Shown here one piece after another: positions 34,051 through 47,639 of a stretch of DNA of 64,000 nt. The stretch is from Triatoma infestans (taxonomy: Eukaryota > Arthropoda > Insecta > Hemiptera > Reduviidae), in the NCBI GenBank assembly GCA_011037195.1, contig JAAEAF010000355.1:186001-250000 (forward strand), given 5' to 3'. How positions within the stretch are numbered: position 1 is the first letter of the stretch; every line of letters starts with the position of its first letter. Under the pieces are notes generated by a model, which was given only the letters and a program-made list of their open reading frames with translations, did not search any database and was not told the origin of the DNA. Position numbers and translations under genes: made by a program.

Positions 34051-35070
34051 TATCTTTAGCAAGATAAGAAGTTTTCTTTCCCTCAAAACTAAACTCACTA
34101 GTACCCTAATAATATAATATAATAAGCATAATTTGAATAATGAAACATAATTATTAGCTGTTTCTTTTCGCAGATAATACATCAATGATCGACAAAATAT
34201 TCGGTCAAAGAAGATAAATCGTTGGTTAAATGTTTCTGGCAAAATTTCAAGAACATTTGAATGAATCAATAGTATTGTTTGTAAATAGAAATGGTTTAAA
34301 AGAAATAAGTTATGTACCTTTGTTAGTTTGGTCAATATCTGTTTGTTAATATCAACATATTTGAGAGATTATAACGGTGTAGCTGATGAACAATAAATCG
34401 ATTCGATCGATGAGGACTAGGGAGGTTATGATATAATTATATAATTAATATAACTGTGATTTTAGAAATAAAAAGTGTTTTTCTTTCTTAGTTATTCATA
34501 TCTTTGACTTTTATTTTTATTAAAAATATATCCTCCAACACTCACAACGATATTATGTGTTACTATCATTTGCCTTAAATGCATATGAGAGAAAGATGAA
34601 ATAAGAAATAAAAGATACTTTTGTTTGAGTTCGAGTAGATACAACGTTTTGATAGGAGTAGACACAACCTTTCTCTTCATATAAATTGTATTTGAAAATT
34701 TCTATACAACTCTTTAAGTACAAACACAGTAATAAATTGAAATATATACAAATATGATTATTTATAACAAATGCCTTCCAATATTAAAATAGATTAATTA
34801 AATAAAATCAAATGGTTATAACATTTCTAAACTTGTAATTGGATGTAAATTTTTTAATTAATTCGTAATTGTAGTATAATAGCCCACTCTTAATTTATAA
34901 CACCATACAGATATTGTCAGAAAATTAAGAATTTAATTAGTTTATATCTTAGCTTATATAAGAAATTTAATTTTATAAATCAAACTACACACAAAACTTA
35001 GTTACTACCTGCGTTAATCATCAAGGCAGTCCAAAAAAGTAACTAACAAATCAGTCTCTTTAACTTAGTC

Positions 35071-35135
<65 letters not shown>

Positions 35136-37634
35136 CATAATTGACATAAGTAATTCAGTGTAGCATCTGATGGAATTGAAATCTACATATTTCTTATCGC
35201 TTATAAGAGGAACTAAACGCGCCCAGAATATCTGCGGGATGTGCTGTCAAGACAAGTGACCGGCCGGCCATCTGTTTGCTGTCAAATAATTCGCCCCAAT
35301 TTTACTATGTCAGACTTGTGAAATATACCTTTTGTAGAATTAGACGAGGTGAATATCCATTATTGGCATGAAACCTTATTGTGTAATTTGTTTAGAAGTA
35401 AACATTTCGACAAACTGTCCTAAATTGATATAATAGTAAAAACTACCGCTAACGAACCAAGTCGTTTCCATCCTCCGATTTGGAAAAATGTATGGTCATT
35501 GAATTCATTGTTCTTTCAATTTTCGCTTTAGCATTTCTAAATGTTCTTTTCCTTAAGCTATGATCATTTGTTCTTCAACAAAAAAGAGAATTAAAGAGCA
35601 AAGAGAGGTTAAATTAAATAGTGGGTAAAAATTAAAAATCTGCTAAAAAACTGTGCAGAAATTGAAATCTTGAAGGCAATACCAATTCTTTGTACAATAA
35701 TTTTATTTTAACTAAACTAAATCTTTGGCGTAAATGCGTAGAGGGCAAGGCTATCAGAGGCTATTTCTATTGAGGATGAGAATTTGAGATTCCCGACACT
35801 GCATTTTGACGTTTGCCAAATTAGGGGAAAATAAGAACTGCAGCTTCACCTGGAGTACTTGCGAAACCCCTCATTTCAGCGAGATCATGAGATATCTACT
35901 AACAAGGGATTCTTCCATTATCTTATGTACAATGTTTTCCTTAAATTAACAGACACATGTTTTCTATACAAAGCTTAATTTCGAATTGTTGGATTTTATT
36001 TTAAAACTGGAACCGCTGTTATAATGACGGCGGCTATTCACTAACTTGGCATCGACTTTTAATGACGCCATCCTTTTGTTGCCCGCATGCAATGCACACA
36101 TTTGTTGCTTAGAACGAGCTGTGGAATAAATGTTTTGATTTTACTAAACCCACTATGTTTAATTACTAAAAGTATAGCAAAAACTATGCTTAATTGAGCA
36201 AGTTTGCAATTCGTACAGTAGCACAAAGGATACCCGATGATTTCAGTTCAAATAAATTGACAGAAGTACCAGTTTACATCTTTATGTATGTCTAAACATA
36301 CTTATTTTAAATACAGATTAAAGTGAAACAGTCAGTGACGGTTATGATGGACCATGTCTGTTCAATATTCTGGGGCAGCTATCAAAAACCAATGTAAACA
36401 TTTTTTGTTTGGTGATTTTCATTTTATACACAACACTGTCCGGAGGACGGCAGTGAACTGAGAAGGCTCCGGGCGCAAATGACCATAGCTGTTGGCGCGC
36501 CTTAAATTAAGAAAAAAGAAAAAAAATGTATACTTTTTTTGAGATTGATACGTAAAAGAAGTAAAAGAATTTAAAAGCACATTTAATTTACATATTTAGT
36601 GGTACCTATGTTTATCTTTAGTCAACTTAATCTATGGCATTTGATTTTTTTTTTTATTTAATAAATTTAAATGACAACCGAAACGATTTTGGATTAATAT
36701 CATGTATTATACTTTTATCATATATATTCTTTTACATTGCTCCATTAAAAGTGATACATTTTAAAACCTTGCAGTTGTTTTTGTAGAATCTCCAAATTCA
36801 TTATTATTGCCTCTATTAAATATTAATGTTGTAAGGGGAAAAAAATTATTCATAACTAAACAGCTGTATACAATTTGGATCTCGAAATAGGGGGGGAGAA
36901 GAAGAAAAAAATACGGTGTCGCGGACAAATCATTTTTGTGAAAGCATAAAAATAGTTTAGAGGCCCAGCCATTACTATGAATAGCTGATGTAGCTGTCAG
37001 AATTGACAGACTGAGGACTAAATATCCCCATAGCAACAAGCTCTTCTTAAATATTGGATCAACCATCAAAGATCCAAAAACTGGTGGGTATACTTTTTTT
37101 TTTTACTTAACATAAACCATATAGAAAGAATGAACAGACATATTTGTTGAAATCCAGGCTACAACAAATAATCAAGAAAACCTAGTAGTGATAAAAGAGG
37201 AAGCCTTACATTTATGAGTAATTAATTCAAATCTTTTTTTAACTTATTTTAATTAAGAATTATTTGTTTTCCTGTTGATACAATCTGCATACTGTTTATT
37301 ATGTGCTTTATTGCATGCTATCACAATATTTTGCAAGCTAAAAATATTGCAAAACTTGCATCTTAAATGGAACCGGAGTCGTGCATTGATATTTTTAATT
37401 GTGTAAATGAAGGCCGCCTTTATACAGCCTTCTATATTACCTGACAGAATTTTGTTTAAAACATTCCTCTTGCTTCTGGATATCTAGTCCTAGATCTGAT
37501 GCATTCATTATGTAATAGCAAGAGAGAATTACATGAGCAAGAGAGAGCAGACAGACGAGAGAATTAAGAGAGAGAAAGCCGGCTCTCTCTGGTACTCTCT
37601 GACTTAAGCAAGCTAGAGTGGGGAGAACCTGTAT
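34051..37634. other. Spacer
   Basis: AT-rich apart from small GC-richer islands near 35,210-35,290 and 36,330-36,500. The 102-codon minus frame at 36,761-37,069 shows no recognisable family. A purine-rich GAGAGA tract lies near 37,525-37,580. Confidence 0.45.
35071..35134. repeat. (AT)n(GT)n microsatellite
   Basis: ATATATATAT followed by about 25 GT units. Confidence 0.95.
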
Positions 37635-38400
37635 ATAAGCCAGGTTCATCGTGTGAATTAAGAAATTCCGTTGGAAAATTCACTACTTCACTTTGATCCC
37701 TCACGGAGTCAATGGATTTGTATGTCACTGTTTAACCTGCGATTGATTCTGTTTAGAATGATGTTGTTCTTATCGAGTACGTCGACTTTTTTGCCGCTAG
37801 AATGGCTCTTCCGCTTACCCAAGCGTGATTTTGATAATTTGTTTCTATGCTATGCAATACCTTGTCTACTAATTCTTCTTTTGAATGTACAATGTTGCAG
37901 AAATTAGATGGGAAGGTGATTTTTCCCGTTTCCGGATTTGTAGGAACAGTGCCGTTACCGAGTTCGAGTAATTGCCTTGAAAATGTGGCAGCTGTTGGAT
38001 CGTTTTGAAGTTGAACTCTCATATTCGTTGTTAAATGAATTTTTTTTACTGTGCTCCAAAGAGTTGAATATTTCAAACAGGCATGCAATTCATCAGCTGG
38101 TGTTAGCGAGGTATCACTGGAAGTGTTTGGCAGAAGTCACCGGATAGTAACACCAATGCTCAACCAAATGGAACCTGATTATTTCGCAAGTTTTTTAATG
38201 TATGGTCTAATGCTTCCAATGACTTCTTATGAGTCATTGTACACTCATCACATACAATGATTTTGCACGCCCGAAGAATCTTTCCCATTCCTGATGTTTT
38301 AGAAATATTACATGTTGGGTTTTCTGTTTAGTGACAGTTTAAGAGCTGAATGCACTGTTCTACCTCCTTCCATCAACGTAGTAGCAATACCTGAAGAAAC
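37635..38400 (-). pseudogene. Helitron RepHel helicase (PIF1-like) C-terminal relic
   Basis: Minus strand, several frames: SSGIATTLMEGGRTVHSALK with LSLN (near 38,390), DECTM-like and LEALDHTLK-like pieces, GGVLLSGDFRQ-like decay near 38,160, then an open stretch (37,753-38,088) with HLTTNMRVQL, LLELGNGTVP, ITFPSNFC and HAWVSGRAILAAK, and in the next frame [20 protein letters not shown] with LNSHDEPG. These are the PIF1-type helicase motifs of Helitron proteins. The Rep nuclease and helicase motif I are missing. Frameshifts make it non-functional. Confidence 0.85.
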
Positions 38401-38439
38401 AAGTGCTAACGCAATATGGCCGTTTGAACGGATTTAGCT

Positions 38440-38729
38440 CGGAATTTCCGTTTCCGTGGGAACTTCGGAATAGAGGTACTTATAAATAGTTGAGAAAGAG
38501 GTTCAGTGAGTGAGCCACCATCGCAACGCGTCTGAGTCTGTCTATTTCTGCCAACCTCGCTAAACGCTCGGAGAAGTTCCCGTTTCCTTGGGAACTTCGG
38601 AGTAAAAAGTATATATAAACCCTCTTATATAGAAATGCAACGTTGTTAAAATTTCAAGTCAATCCATCGACTACTTTTCGAGTTTTGCGGCCACAAACAT
38701 ACGGATGTTGAATTTTTATATATATAGAT
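38440..38729 (-). mobile_element. Helitron 5'-terminal region
   Basis: In minus sense it begins TCTATATATATAAAAATTC (38,729), a 5'-TC start typical of Helitrons, and includes two copies of a GGGAACTTCGGA-type segment about 120 bp apart (near 38,457 and 38,592). It sits directly upstream of the helicase relic in the same sense, so I read both as one internally deleted Helitron. The 3' hairpin/CTRR end was not located. Confidence 0.55.
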
Positions 38730-38759
38730 ATATATATATAAATCACTAATAATAATAAA

Positions 38760-39324
38760 ATTGAAACAAAAAGATAAATTGATTGCTGGGCGTGAATGAG
38801 GTTCATTCATTTAATGATAATCATCATAAGTCGTAAACATAAAATACCGAATGAAGTGTATTCGAAGGATGCCCTTCTTATTGTCCAATCAAGGTGATTG
38901 CAATGTCACCGACGCTTTAGCTTCCGAGAGGATTCGACAGGAGGGTAATATCGGATAAATATGCATTTGTCCCCTCTTCGAGCTTGAGTTAGGGAGACAT
39001 ATAGTAAACTTAAGGTGGGGGAAATGTGGTGAGAGAGGATTATGTGATGGACCACATGTCTCCCTACCTAAGTTCACTAATGTCTCTATCTCAAGTTTGT
39101 AGAGGGGTCAATCTAAGGAGCGCATCTGGGCACTCGAAGGAGAAGTTAAAGAGAGTAGGGCTAGTCCAGCGCCTGCTTAAAAAGGGTGACTGGACCGCTC
39201 ACTCTCTTTCATTGAAGCTCATTTAAACGCTTAACCAACCACCGTCAACGTTCAAGGTACTTCGTTCTCATACCGTCACTCTGCCAGTCAGTCTGTCACT
39301 CTCTTCACATAGAATAGAAAATAA
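38760..39324. other. Unrecognised stretch between the Helitron and the LINE fragment
   Basis: Balanced composition, with TAGGGAGACATATAGTAAACTT and, inverted, TGTCTCCCTACCTAAGTTCACT about 50 bp apart (a hairpin near 38,990-39,080). A 66-codon plus frame at 39,026-39,226 has no known motif. Confidence 0.35.
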
Positions 39325-39880
39325 ACAGTGGGAGGGGCTCCAACCCAGTCACTGCAGCCAATTTTCCGGCTTATTGTACCTACTCCTCGACTCATGTCTA
39401 GTACAGGAATCCTCCCCTCTGCATATGGTTGAGGGCTTTCCCTAGTTGTCCTTTCTGCGATATGATCTCTTCCGATCCAAGTTTGCCAAAGATCTCATAT
39501 CGCAATCTGCCGTTGCAGACACAATCGAACAACAGGTGAAGGCCGTTTCCTGAAGCAGTCTGCATAGAGGCTTCGTGTTAATTAAACCCACCTTGTGCGA
39601 TGTTTTTTTAATCTGCCTTGCCCAGTGAAAAGACCGCTATCAGACACTTTTCTTGGCCAGTTGATCGGCTGTATCGTTGCCTTCTATCCCTTTATGCCCC
39701 GGCACCCAAACCAGCCACACTTTATTGTGCCGGGAAAGTGGTGGCAAGAGCCTCAGCACTCCCTGACCAGGGAAAAGATGGTTCTGAAGGCCTCCAAAGC
39801 CTTCAGTGCAGCTTGACTATCCGAGAAAATGGATCATCTCGCTATTTCCATGTGCACGCTACCACACTCTCACTCTAAAA
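39325..39880 (-). mobile_element. 3' fragment of the same RNase H LINE family
   Basis: Minus strand carries the end of RNase H (frames around 39,850-39,650: SDSQAAL-like, then WVPGHKG-like and DTADQLA-like pieces), the terminal finger region and a 3' untranslated stretch. The 3' end shares GGAGGATTCCT, ACAATAAGCC and GGCTGCAGTGACTGGGTTGG with the 19,031 element. It is about 0.55 kb and 5' truncated; no target duplication is evident. Confidence 0.7.
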
Positions 39881-40239
39881 TATTACAGTGGCAAATCCCT
39901 GCATTGTTTATTATCCGCACTTAATACAAATAGTTCAGTAAGTCTAACTTTACCCCAACCTAAGTTTTTGTTCTAAACAACTCCCAAAACATCCACTAGA
40001 GTCTTTTGACTTGTAAGCGTCAGTGTTGATGTTTTTCAAAAAGGCTTTTTCCTCTGCTTATGTTCTAATCACCTAAGCCCAGTATGGCGATTTCTCATAT
40101 CGTAAATTTAAAAAAAACTTCTTTCACAAGTAATTAGCTCTTTCTAATATTTTATTACTGATGTTTGTACAACTTATTACAAACCAGATTGAAAACCAGA
40201 TAGATAATATGAAGTAGGTAGTTATAGTACTAAATGCAC

Positions 40240-40550
40240 AAAAATGCGGGTAGACTGTTAAAAAAAACTTGTAGAACCACCAGGGCCAGTAATGAGTCCA
40301 ACAAATTACTAATTATTTCCTAAATGTATTATAGCTTGTCGTACTTTATGATACATCACATGTTAATGAGAGAAACATTGATTAAATTTTAGAAAGTTAA
40401 GGATTTAGTTATTTATTCTCCATTTGTATATTCTCGTTAAGAAATCCCTTTAAAAGCTAAATTTATCACTCTTTTAATTCCATAAATATTCTAAATTCAG
40501 TAACTCGATGATTGAATAAACCCTCTTTAGAATTCATCCATAAAAACTAA
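40240..40550. repeat. Dispersed repeat, copy 2 of 2
   Basis: Same segment as 16,640-16,956 with scattered substitutions and small gaps; shares CATGTTAATGAGAGAAACAT and CCATTTGTATATTCTCGTTA exactly. Confidence 0.75.
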
Positions 40551-40930
40551 TCTGATGTAAAATTTTCCTACGATTTTCTTTTACTCTAATTTAATTGCCA
40601 AATTTTCTTTATACAGGGTTTAGGATGGGCTGGCCATAAAAAAAGATGTATACTTGTATAGAGCTTTCTGTCAAAACCAACAAAGCTAGTACAGGATAAA
40701 TTTATATCTAACTGACAGAATACCTAAACACTTCTAAAATCATTTTTTTTCGAAAAAATAAAAATAACAGGTGTCCTTCCTCAGGATCTGTCCCATTCTG
40801 ACCAACATGTTGCTTCTTTTATTATGTTGTTTAAAGGGGCAGTGATCATTCCAAGTTTAAATAAAATCGATCTTAACATTTTCGAGAAAATTCCAAAAAT
40901 AAATCAAAAAACCAATTCTGTACACTTGTC
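40551..40930 (+). repeat. HINE-like repeat, 5' part
   Basis: Decayed start TCTGATGTAAAATTTTCCTA and TTTCTTTTACTCTAAT, then monomer remains to about 40,930. Confidence 0.5.
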
Positions 40931-42640
40931 ATTTATAATAAAAAATAATATGAAAAACAATGCTACCCGGATTGAAGCCTAGCTGTGTCAGAATAAGATT
41001 CCGTAAATTTCAATAAAATCAGTTAATAAAAGAATTACTAATTTATTGATTCTTTCATCAGATATTCGCTCTTTTCGTGTTTAAAAATATATTTAATTTT
41101 TATTAACAAGTTTTTTTTAACAAAATTATATTTTTAATATTCTGGACAATATCTATATTGGCTATTCTTATATGTGCTATTTAGATGGTTCTGATGAGTT
41201 TCTAATCTTCTTACATCATTAGAGGGTGGTTTACCAAGTTTGTGAATCAGTGGGTATGATGTATGACAGAAGCAGTGGAAATCAACATTTAGCAAAGTTT
41301 AAATGCTAAATGCTAAATATGAGGCACAAAAAAAGACTAACTTGTCCTACTATACAGCCTGTTTTTTATGCAAGTTCATCATCCAACAATCTATTTATGT
41401 TAAAACAAAATTTGTAGCCTACAAAATATAAGAAAAGCATGTATAATAAAATTTTTGTATGTGTTTGTAATTTATTATATTGTCTTCTTTTTTTTAAACA
41501 GTTTTTTATTCAGAACTTAAGTCGTCAGATTAATATTTGAACTTATTTATGCGGAAGTGAAAGCTGTGCGATACGGTTAAGTAATAATAACTCATGCATC
41601 CCCTATAAATCCTACCTGGGGCCTATAAACAAGTTACTGTTTGGCACAGTTGACTATAAATGCCCTGACCTTCTTTTCTATAATTATTTAATGACCTTAT
41701 GATATGATTCGTTGCCTTGGTTTTGTATGATGGGGAATAATATTCTTTTTTATTGCAAGAAGAGTAAAGATAGTGAAAAGAATATGATTAAAAATTAACT
41801 AAATACGGTTGGTTATAAATGGAAATATCAGTTTTTGATTAAAATGGTAAACCTTTCTATTAAAAACATTGTTTTCAGACATTGTTGACATGCAGACCTA
41901 ATAAAAATAAAATATTTTTATAATTACTTTCTTACAGAAAATTAAATTAGATGATAATTTAATTTATAGAACAATAAGAGTTCCGATTAAAACCGTTTTC
42001 TGGTTTACTGCATTCCTAGCTGTAGTCCATACTACTCAGGATCATGGTGCTACTACACTGAAGATCATACTGCTTGAAGCCTCTAAGAAGCACGCATGCT
42101 ATTTTAATTTAGCTGTAATGAAAGTTCAGTTGTTTTTACATTTTTTTTTTTGCTGAAGCTTAAATATTTTGTGGATTGATTAAAATTACCATAGTTAAAA
42201 TTATTTATACAATGTTTATATGATAATAAGAAAATTGAACATTTTATAAAAGACTCAAGAGAAAAGTCTGTTGGCCTGGTATATAATTACTGATTATTGA
42301 TCAACTTGGCAAGCAGCACTAGCTTTTTACTTTAGAAATATTTGTAAATCCAATCGTTCTTCAAAATTCACCTCTAGATTTGGATTTATTATTGATTTTT
42401 CTAAAATCATTCATTAACTTTCTATACATCATATTTCAACACTAATTAATTTTGTTCTTGCATTTATTCCAGTTTAAATATTTTTAAGAAATGGTATACA
42501 GCAGTATTTGGAACAATTATGGCTTATTATTGGCATAATCTAAATATCTGAAATTTGTATGCTCCTAAAGCATAATTAATTAGAATTAAATGAATAATCC
42601 AGCTGACATTTGCACCCGAATTGCTATTTGCTACACTTAT
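40931..42640. other. AT-rich spacer
   Basis: Nothing recognised except a 44-bp segment near 42,060 (CATACTGCTTGAAGCCTCTA) that recurs near 43,255. Confidence 0.45.
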
Positions 42641-42995
42641 TTTTCTTCTGTAAGAAGCATTGCGATCATGTCAATTTTCCAAATTGACTTTTCACAGGTA
42701 AAGGTGTGCGTATGTATGTAAATATGTAAACCACATCAAGGTTTTCTAAATGCATCAATCCAAATCCGAAAGTGCAACTTTAGCGAATGCTTTCTTTCAG
42801 TTCGCGATTTTTCTCTCAAAGAAGTCCATGTTTTTTTGTTAAATTTCGCTTATTAACAACATACATAAAAGCCTTCATTCCTGTTTGAAATATTTTCAGG
42901 AAATTTGATTTCTGGAGAGTTCTGGAGGAGCTGCAACGTTGAGTGCCACTTCAGTACAATTACATTTGTACTCCCTTTATAATATAAAGGAACAT
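42641..42995 (-). repeat. HINE-like repeat, hairpin end plus one monomer
   Basis: TTTTCTTCTGTAAGAAGCAT then GCGATCATGTCAATTTTCC, and GTTCTGGAGGAGCTGCAACG in the monomer; fades near 42,995. Confidence 0.5.
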
Positions 42996-44886
42996 TCTGG
43001 AACTGTTTTTTTCCAAGTCCAAAGATTCCAAGTCTAAAGATTTAAGTTAATTCTAAACCATAAAATACCTAAGTTGCCTAAACCTAAAATTTTTATCCAT
43101 TGTAATTGTGCCGACTCACAAAATAGGCCCAACTCACTCACTCATGATCACACTCCTAAATGATTTTACTAGTTAGTTTTAGTTCTTGAATAAATGATTG
43201 CCCTATATTTTACACAGTTTAGATTAAAAGGATAATAATAAGTTTTGCATGAAGATCATACTGCTTGAAGCCTCTAAGAAGCACGCAAGCTAATAAACGC
43301 AATGAAATATTAATAAAAGTGGTAAACAGCACTGTTTTGGCAATGATTTAATCAATTTAAAGATTTGTTGTTTGTTTGTTTATTTATATTTACAATCTGT
43401 ATTATTACAATAAGTAAATGTGAGCATAGATACATGTGGCTTGAAGACCTCCATTAAACTTATCTTTTACTGTTTAGCTATTCAAATGTATTTTTTTTTT
43501 ATAAAATTAATTATATTGAATACTTCAACACTGTATTAAATGGAAAGAAATAAAGTAGAATGAGCCAAATGGTTCTGTTCAGGTCATTTTATTTAAATTC
43601 CTCAATTTGGAACATATTTTTTTTTATATTTATTTCCTTGCTTTGACATATTTTCTCTATTGATAGCTGCTGAGACGAATTTTGCGGTCTCGATTCGGAA
43701 AACTGTGTTTAAGTTAGAAGACAAAGATTTGAATGTAAATTGTATTTTTTTATTAAGGGCTAATGTTGAAAAATGTCAGAATATCTGAGTTCGTTTTCGG
43801 ACATGCTATTTTAATTTCGGTTACATTAACTAGTATTTTTTTAAAAAAAAAGATATTAAACAATTTAAAATAATATATTTATAACTTTTGAGATATATCG
43901 TGTAAGTAGTTTGAATGGTACTAATACACACCCTTTCACAGTTTACAAAAAACAGCTTGATATGAACGAACTCTCAAATCTAGTCTATAACTACAAAAAG
44001 AAAAAGCAGTTTATTAGACATCTTATTTAGAAAGTACTCAAAGTATATAATTTAATACGTCTTTTTGTTTCAGATATTGCTTATCATTTTTACAAAAACG
44101 AAAATTCTTTTGATTATGAAAATGCAGAGCAAATGAAGTGAACTTTTCAAACCGGTAAAATGTTTAAAAACAAAATTCTAGATTGCGATCCTCATACTAG
44201 TTTTTCCTGAGTTTTCCTAACTGCTTAACAAATTTTCTAAAAAAAGAACTTTTACTTCCTTAACTCCCAGCAGAGATGGATCTACAAAAAAGTCCATTAA
44301 ATTGTATTTACAGGCACGATAAAGGGGCAGTCCAACGATTCAGCTCCTTCTGAACCCCTTGAAATTAATTTCCCAAAGTAATGTTTCAAATAAAAGTAAT
44401 ACATTTAAATAAATTAAAATCTGTTGGCCATTTTCGAAAAAATCATTAAAAACAAAATAACCCGATTGATCGATTTAGAACGAAAAATTTCTGTCGGACT
44501 TGTTGTTTATACAACTAAATCCATTATTTAGAAATAATAAATAAATAAAACATTTGATTTCTCAATTGGGTTTTGTTGGTTCTTTGCTTGGTGTTTAATG
44601 TGGATTCCCTTGTTATTTTGTCTGTTTTGTTGTTTATTGTATGTCTATGGTTGTTGGCTTGTTTTGTGTATTGGTTGTTAGTTTGTTTTTTGGACTTACA
44701 TAGCTACAGTCCCTCATTTAGTGTAATCTGTTCATATTGTTTTGTATAATTTGTTTAGTGGTAAAATAGTTAGATAACCACCTTAGGCCATACATAATGA
44801 CGGTAGCAGTTAAGTGCCAAAAAATAAAGATTCATTTCAAGTTTGAGCTAGAATTTTATTTCGCACTCAGAAGACTTCAAAAAACA
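42996..44886. other. AT-rich spacer
   Basis: Contains the second copy of the 44-bp segment and faint HINE-like monomer traces near 44,260-44,460. Confidence 0.4.
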
Positions 44887-45880
44887 TCTGGTGTGAAACA
44901 CTCACACAACTTTCGTCTATTGCAGTTAATACAATTATAAAGTTGACCTAGTTCCTTTAAACTTGGATATAGTTTTTTTTTTTTTTTTTTTGTTTTAACA
45001 AAAATATAGAAGGGTGAGGTTGCATGGTGGTAGACATCCTTAGCTCAGGCAGTCGTCACTTCAATGTAGTTACATTGTGTTCAGGTAGACAGCGCACAAC
45101 AATAAAGGATAAAATTTGAAATTTACCATCACAAATTACGCAGAAACTCCTAAAATGCGAAAAATGTGATACATTTCTAATAAAAGTGATACGTTTAAAT
45201 CTGGGCAGTTTGTATTCCGAATTCAAAGAAAATCATTATAGGTAGAGATTTTTGAGAAAATTCAAAAACTCAAAAACTTATTCTTACTTTTTACGCTTTC
45301 GAGTTTCTTTAAATTTGGAATTCTACCAGAACTTCTTAATGTATATTAATATTATATAATTGGTAGAAATTGGTATAATTGGTAAGTAGTTTGAAATGGT
45401 GCTAATATACCCTTTCACAGTTTACAAAACTGAACTGGACTGAACTAGTACTTTAGAGGATAACTTAGCAATCCTGTTCCCACAGAACCCCCAAAAATTC
45501 CCAGGAAAATGTTTCAGACTGCTAGGTATTTATGTATGTAGGTAGCATACAAAGTTTAAAGAAAATCGTTGGAGCCGTCTTTTAGAAAATCGCGAAAAAC
45601 TGGGGGGGAAAAATCATCCAGTTAAGTCGCAATTCTGGTTGATGGATTTTGTCCGAAATCTTTGTCAGAGGCGGTGATAGTACCAAAACCTAATACCAAG
45701 TTTGAGCTTCGTGCAATTTTTCGTTTTCAAGACACACACACACACCCAGACAAAGAACATTCGCTAAAAAAGATTTTTTTGTATTCAGCTTACGTCAGAA
45801 TCTGTATTTCCGGACTCAGTTACGAAAATTTTAACCGATCATCATATTCAACAGCAATACAGTTATACTAAGTAAAAGTT
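44887..45880 (+). repeat. HINE-like repeat, near full length
   Basis: TCTGGTGTGAAACACTCACA start, two monomers (AAAGAAAATCGTTGGAGCCG near 45,559), and TTCCGGACTCAGTTACG, CAGCAATACAG at the end. A segment at about 45,380-45,430 also occurs near 43,900 (see findings). Confidence 0.65.
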
Positions 45881-47078
45881 GTTCTAAGAAATATCTTTTA
45901 ATGAAATTTTGATTACGTTATCTACTTAAGTAATTAAATTAGCACAAAGCCAGATTTTTTTTTTTGTTATTACACATACAAAAAAAGGAAAAACCTATTT
46001 GTATAATATATGTTGTTGAATCAAACAGAAAAAGACTATAATAATAACGTAGAGGTAAGGGCCAATGTATCACACCCATTTCTATAAGCGATACTACAGT
46101 TCATTCACCCTTCTTGGATTCTGATCCCCCCAAAGTTAGAGTTTCACCCCCCAGATGACATTTACTGAGAGACCAAAGGCTGACATAGTACACTATACAG
46201 ATAGCATTATCTCTGTTGTCCCTACTATTCTCGGACATACACCTTTTCTCACACCTGCAAAATAGAATTCTAATATAATTTATGTCAAACAACTAAAGAA
46301 CTTCTTATTATTTCAATTTATTAAATTTTCTTGTTTATAATGTAGAATTCTAATATTATTTACGTCAAACAACTAATGAACTTCTTACTTTTTCAATTTA
46401 TTAAATTTTCTTGGTTATAATGTTTCTTGGAAATAATTTATTATATCTTTTTAAAATTAAAATTTTATAATAAAAACTTTCTTATAATAGCGACTATAAA
46501 AAGTTATTTCTAATTCTTGAATTCTAAAATGACAGTTTCAATCTCTTCCACAAAATGTACTTTTAAAAAGTTATCTGACCCTTTCATCTTCCTCTATTAC
46601 CTAATTCTTTCATATACATAATTTACATAAGATAAAAATAAAAATCTCTAGAAATCCTTATCATCCAGAAAACAAATCTTTCATCCCAGGAGAGCATAGT
46701 GGGCAGTCACGACACTTGAAGTAGACAGTGGGCAAATATGCTTGCTTTAAACTAAAATAATCAGAATTAAAAATTGCAAAACTTATCTTTATTTAGATCT
46801 GGGAAATCATAGAAAAATACTCAGTCTTACTTTTGTTTATTGTTTTTTTTCATTACTGTCCAAAATCAGAATCATGTAAAATGCACTAGACGAAATGATA
46901 TCATATAAATGAACGAACAATGGGATACAATTCTGTCATTAATTGAATAATCTTCATTTCAATCTGAGAAAATAACATGCATCTACAGGAGATTATAGGA
47001 TATTTTCTCTTATTTTCAATAATATAAAATTTATTTCAAATGTCCCTTATTTCACAGAAAACAAGAAGGAAATTAACA
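45881..47078. other. AT-rich spacer
   Basis: Holds the 80-bp tandem duplication; otherwise nothing recognised. 48,828-49,574 is similar. Confidence 0.45.
46265..46424. repeat. 80-bp tandem duplication
   Basis: Two units starting GAATTCTAATAT at 46,265 and 46,345, each ending TTATAATGT, with about 7 differences between them. Confidence 0.85.
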
Positions 47079-47142
47079 AAACAAGCTAAAAAATTAGTTG
47101 GCTGGGGCCAAAGAAGAAACTTTATTTTTTAAAAAAGTTTAT

Positions 47143-47178
47143 TCGATGTTTCGCACACCTTTGGAGTCTTTCTTCAGG
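47143..47178 (-). ncRNA. Hammerhead-like core at the Penelope-like element end
   Basis: Minus strand reads CCUGAAGAAAGACUCC, then AAAGGUGUGCGAAACAUCG. The CUGAAGA and GAAAC boxes are present but stem II pairs imperfectly and no GUC follows. It is best seen as a decayed or minimal hammerhead, as known from Penelope-like terminal repeats. Confidence 0.35.
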
Positions 47179-47639
47179 AACTACAAAACAAAAAATATGG
47201 GATATCAAGAAAATTGTATGATAAAATTAAAACATATAACAATTTAACAATATTAGAAAGGTATGATACCTGATAAGGAAGAATGGAGAGTTAAATGTTT
47301 GAGGAGGTAATTGTTTGGCTGTAGAGTAAGGTATGCTTGCAAAGAAAACAGAGAGGGGAAATTTTTTCCAAGCTGGGAAGTGTGAAGAGTGGTAGAAATG
47401 AAAAACAACTCACTTAATAATTATAAGAGAAAACAATGAATATAAATAAACTAGAAAATGAGTGGAAAGTGTAGTAGAAACTTGGTATGTGTAATTTAGT
47501 GGGGGAAGCGGAAAGTGTTGTTGTAAGAAGAGATAATGACGTCCTTGTCTTTTGTAGTTGATAGAGTTAGGGTTGAGGTTAATGTGGATGGATTCAGAAA
47601 GAAAGTAGCTTCAGATGGTTGGAATGGGTGATTAGGACA

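Noticed and set aside
37437..37649. 70-codon minus frame next to the Helitron helicase
   Set aside because: The helicase similarity ends near 37,635 and this frame has no helicase or other motif.
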